Assembly: GCF_004404055.1 (NCBI RefSeq)
Contig: NZ_SOHK01000023.1
Coordinates: forward strand, 87,696-151,695
Source of the DNA: Cryobacterium ruanii
GTDB taxonomy: Bacteria; Actinomycetota; Actinomycetes; Actinomycetales; Microbacteriaceae
Length of the DNA: 64,000 nt
Direction: 5' to 3'
Below the pieces are notes generated by a model, which saw only the letters and a program-made list of their open reading frames with translations, was not told the origin of the DNA and ran no database searches. The translations under genes were made by a program, and so were the position numbers. Positions 61,974 through 64,000 of the stretch are shown piece after piece; the stretch's first letter is position 1, and each line of letters begins with the position of its first letter.

Positions 61974-64000
61974 CTAGACGCGCGGCTTCTCCTTCATTTC
62001 GATGGTCTCAATCTCATCGCCGATTCGGATGTCGTTGAACTTGCCCAGTCCGATACCACACTCGAAGTCCGTGCGGACCTCGGTGACATCGTCCTTGAAG
62101 CGACGCAGCGACTCGATGCCCAGGTTGTCCCCCACCACGATGCCCTCGCGAATAACGCGAGCCTTGGCGTTTCGGGTGATGGTTCCGGAGCGCACGATGA
62201 CACCGGCGACGTTTCCGAACTTCGACGAGCTGAAAACCTCGCGAATTTCGGCGATACCACTCTGGATCTCTTCGTACTCGGGCTTGAGCATTCCCTTGAG
62301 GGAATTCTCGATGTCCTCGAGGGCGGAATAGATGACGGAGTAGAACCGCACATCGACGCCTTCGCGAGCGGCACGCTCACGGGCTTTCGTGTCGGGACGA
62401 ACGTTGAACCCGATGATGATGGCGTTGTCGACGGTAGCGAGGTTGACGTCGCTCTCCGTGACCGCACCGACACCACGGTGGATGATGCGCAGCTGAACCG
62501 AATCGTCGACCTCGATCTTGAGCAGCGACTCTTCCAGGGCCTCGACGGCACCGGAAACGTCACCCTTGATGATGAGGTTGAGCGATTCGACCTTGCCCTC
62601 TTCGAGGGCACGGGTGAAGTCTTCGAGGCTGATGCGCTTGCGGGCCTTGGCCAGCAGGGCGTTGCGCTCGGCGGCTTCGCGCTTCTCGGCGATCTGACGG
62701 GCGGTGCGGTCTTCCTCGATGACGAGGAAGGTGTCGCCGGCGCGGGGAACGCTCGACAGACCCTGCACCTGCACCGCGCGGGACGGCGTCGCGGCGAGAA
62801 CGGCGACACCGTTTTCGTCGGCCATTGCACGAACACGGCCGTAGGCCGTTCCGGCGACGATGGAGTCTCCGACGTGCAGCGTTCCGGACTGGATGAGCAC
62901 GGTCGCCACCGCGCCGCGGCCCTTGTCCAGGCGCGCCTCGATGGCGACACCACGGGCATCCTTGTTCGGGTTGGAGCGCATGTCGAGTCCGGCGTCGGCG
63001 ACCAGGAGCACGGCGTCAAGGATTTCCTTGATTCCGGTCTTGTTCTTGGCCGACACGTCGACGAACATGACGTCTCCGCCGTACTCTTCGGCGACGAGGC
63101 CGAATTCAGTGAGCTGCTGACGCACCTTCTGCGGGTTGGCGCCGGGCTTGTCGATCTTGTTCACTGCGACCACGATCGGCACGTTGGCGGCCTGGGCGTG
63201 GTTGAGTGCCTCAATCGTCTGCGGCATGATGCCGTCATCGGCGGCGACCACGAGGATGGCGATGTCGGTGACCTGCGCACCACGAGCACGCATGGCGGTG
63301 AACGCCTCGTGACCCGGTGTGTCAATGAAGGTCAGCGCACGGTCGATACCCTCGTGCTCGGTGATGATCTGGTACGCACCGATGTGCTGCGTGATTCCGC
63401 CGGCTTCACCCTCGGCGACCTTGGCGTTTCGGATCGCGTCAAGCAGCGCGGTCTTACCGTGGTCGACGTGGCCCATGACGGTGACGACGGGAGGACGAAT
63501 CTCAAGGTCTTCGTCGGTTTCGTCTTCGAGTTCCTGATCGATGTCGATGTCGAACGCAAGCAGCAGCTCACGGTCTTCGTCATCGGGCGAAACCATCTGG
63601 ATCTTGTAGCCCAGTTCGCTGCCAAGCACGTCGAACGTGGCCTCGTCGAGGGATTCCGTTGCCGTGGCCATTTCACCGAGGTGGAAGAGCACGGTGACGA
63701 GGTTTCCGGGGCTCGCGTCAATCTTGTCGGCGAAGTCCGTGATGGATGCTCCGCGACGCAGGCGAACAATGGTTCCACCGTCGCCGCGGGGTACGGATAC
63801 GCCACCCAGCGACGGGGCCTCGCGCAGCTCGAATTCTGCTCTTTTCGTACGCTTCGACTTGCGCGCCTTGTTCTTGCCGCCACCGCGACCGAAGGCACCA
63901 GCGGTGCCACCGCCCGGGCCGCGACCGCGACCGGCTCCACCGCCACCGCCGGCAGGGCGGGGCGGGCCGAAGCCTGGGGCTCCGGCCGGAGCGCCGGGGC
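61974..64000 (-). CDS. infB: Translation initiation factor IF-2 (5' part beyond window)
   Basis: The frame is open to the window edge; about 675 C-terminal codons are visible. A Gly/Arg/Pro-rich linker ([15 protein letters not shown]) and basic [13 protein letters not shown] stretch precede [18 protein letters not shown]. The GTPase domain has [20 protein letters not shown] (G1), DTPGHEAF (G3) and [10 protein letters not shown] (G4). Domains II-IV follow, ending [15 protein letters not shown]-2 brings fMet-tRNA to the 30S P-site and promotes subunit joining. A GTG at 63692 inside the frame is not the true start. nusA is expected further upstream. Confidence 0.97.
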   Translation of the reverse strand, partial: PGAPAGAPGFGPPRPAGGGGGAGRGRGPGGGTAGAFGRGGGKNKARKSKRTKRAEFELREAPSLGGVSVPRGDGGTIVRLRRGASITDFADKIDASPGNLVTVLFHLGEMATATESLDEATFDVLGSELGYKIQMVSPDDEDRELLLAFDIDIDQELEDETDEDLEIRPPVVTVMGHVDHGKTALLDAIRNAKVAEGEAGGITQHIGAYQIITEHEGIDRALTFIDTPGHEAFTAMRARGAQVTDIAILVVAADDGIMPQTIEALNHAQAANVPIVVAVNKIDKPGANPQKVRQQLTEFGLVAEEYGGDVMFVDVSAKNKTGIKEILDAVLLVADAGLDMRSNPNKDARGVAIEARLDKGRGAVATVLIQSGTLHVGDSIVAGTAYGRVRAMADENGVAVLAATPSRAVQVQGLSSVPRAGDTFLVIEEDRTARQIAEKREAAERNALLAKARKRISLEDFTRALEEGKVESLNLIIKGDVSGAVEALEESLLKIEVDDSVQLRIIHRGVGAVTESDVNLATVDNAIIIGFNVRPDTKARERAAREGVDVRFYSVIYSALEDIENSLKGMLKPEYEEIQSGIAEIREVFSSSKFGNVAGVIVRSGTITRNAKARVIREGIVVGDNLGIESLRRFKDDVTEVRTDFECGIGLGKFNDIRIGDEIETIEMKEKPRV

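Noticed and set aside
1..64000. tRNA, rRNA, integrase, transposase, prophage and defence-system genes
   Set aside because: I looked for these on both strands and saw none. The SNF2 protein has no defence-type neighbours.

Overview
The window is a stretch of a high-GC actinobacterial chromosome. It most likely comes from the family Microbacteriaceae (Cryobacterium, Leifsonia or Salinibacterium type). This rests on codon usage dominated by G or C at third positions, a mycoredoxin with CGYC, an actinobacterial pfkA, a DUF7882-type small protein, a long-type deoC, and a REP-like palindrome of a kind I associate with this family. I see no phage, integrase, transposase, CRISPR array, tRNA or rRNA. 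The region looks like ordinary chromosome with several accessory metabolic islands.

Layout. 1-3.6 kb: the 3' end of a membrane-bound complex related to group 4 hydrogenases (hycP-hycQ-hycE, as in M. tuberculosis Rv0085-Rv0087). A convergent ArsR regulator resembles Rv0081. The large subunit has none of the four cysteines needed for a NiFe centre. 3.7-10.2 kb: an exported SGNH protein, pnp, a divergent SGNH-like protein, an amino acid permease and rpsO; the last two SGNH and permease genes sit between rpsO and pnp. 10.4-15.9 kb: a DUF7882 protein, a three-domain kinase / M23-like / class III aminotransferase protein, an AI-2E family membrane protein and a luciferase-like oxidoreductase. 15.9-17.3 kb: a protealysin-like M4 peptidase followed by its probable inhibitor, emfourin. 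17.4-25.6 kb: a BCCT transporter, a PNPOx-like protein, an FKBP isomerase, a PrsW-like membrane protease, a GlcD-like FAD oxidase, an Ada/AlkA repair protein and a FAH-family protein.

25.6-32.6 kb is a catabolic island. An ethanolamine-type permease is divergent from an operon of glutamine-synthetase-like ligase, PuuD-like hydrolase, aldehyde dehydrogenase, SDR dehydrogenase and a GntR/FCD regulator. Together these could glutamylate an amino alcohol, oxidise it twice and release the product. 32.6-37.2 kb: two NCS2 permeases flank a type-B carboxylesterase; the first permease appears to start at an AUC codon. 37.2-38.1 kb is a decayed phosphate transporter (PiT) locus with a REP-like palindrome and short tandem repeats. 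38.1-46.9 kb: a NUDIX hydrolase, mycoredoxin, pfkA, a SNF2 helicase, a DUF2207 protein, an SGNH protein with Gly in place of the catalytic Ser, and an SDR/DUF2867 protein.

47.0-51.4 kb is a deoxyribose operon: a SorC/DeoR regulator, deoC, a full aldehyde dehydrogenase and a half-length, catalytically dead aldehyde dehydrogenase. A ROK sugar kinase is divergent from it. 52.5-54.4 kb holds a TetR regulator of ScbR-like appearance in an operon with a CynX/NimT-type MFS transporter. 54.5-64 kb carries the translation and cofactor genes infB, rbfA, truB and ribF. In this genome that series is interrupted by ketopantoate-reductase-like, kinase-like, mutY, thyA and folA genes.
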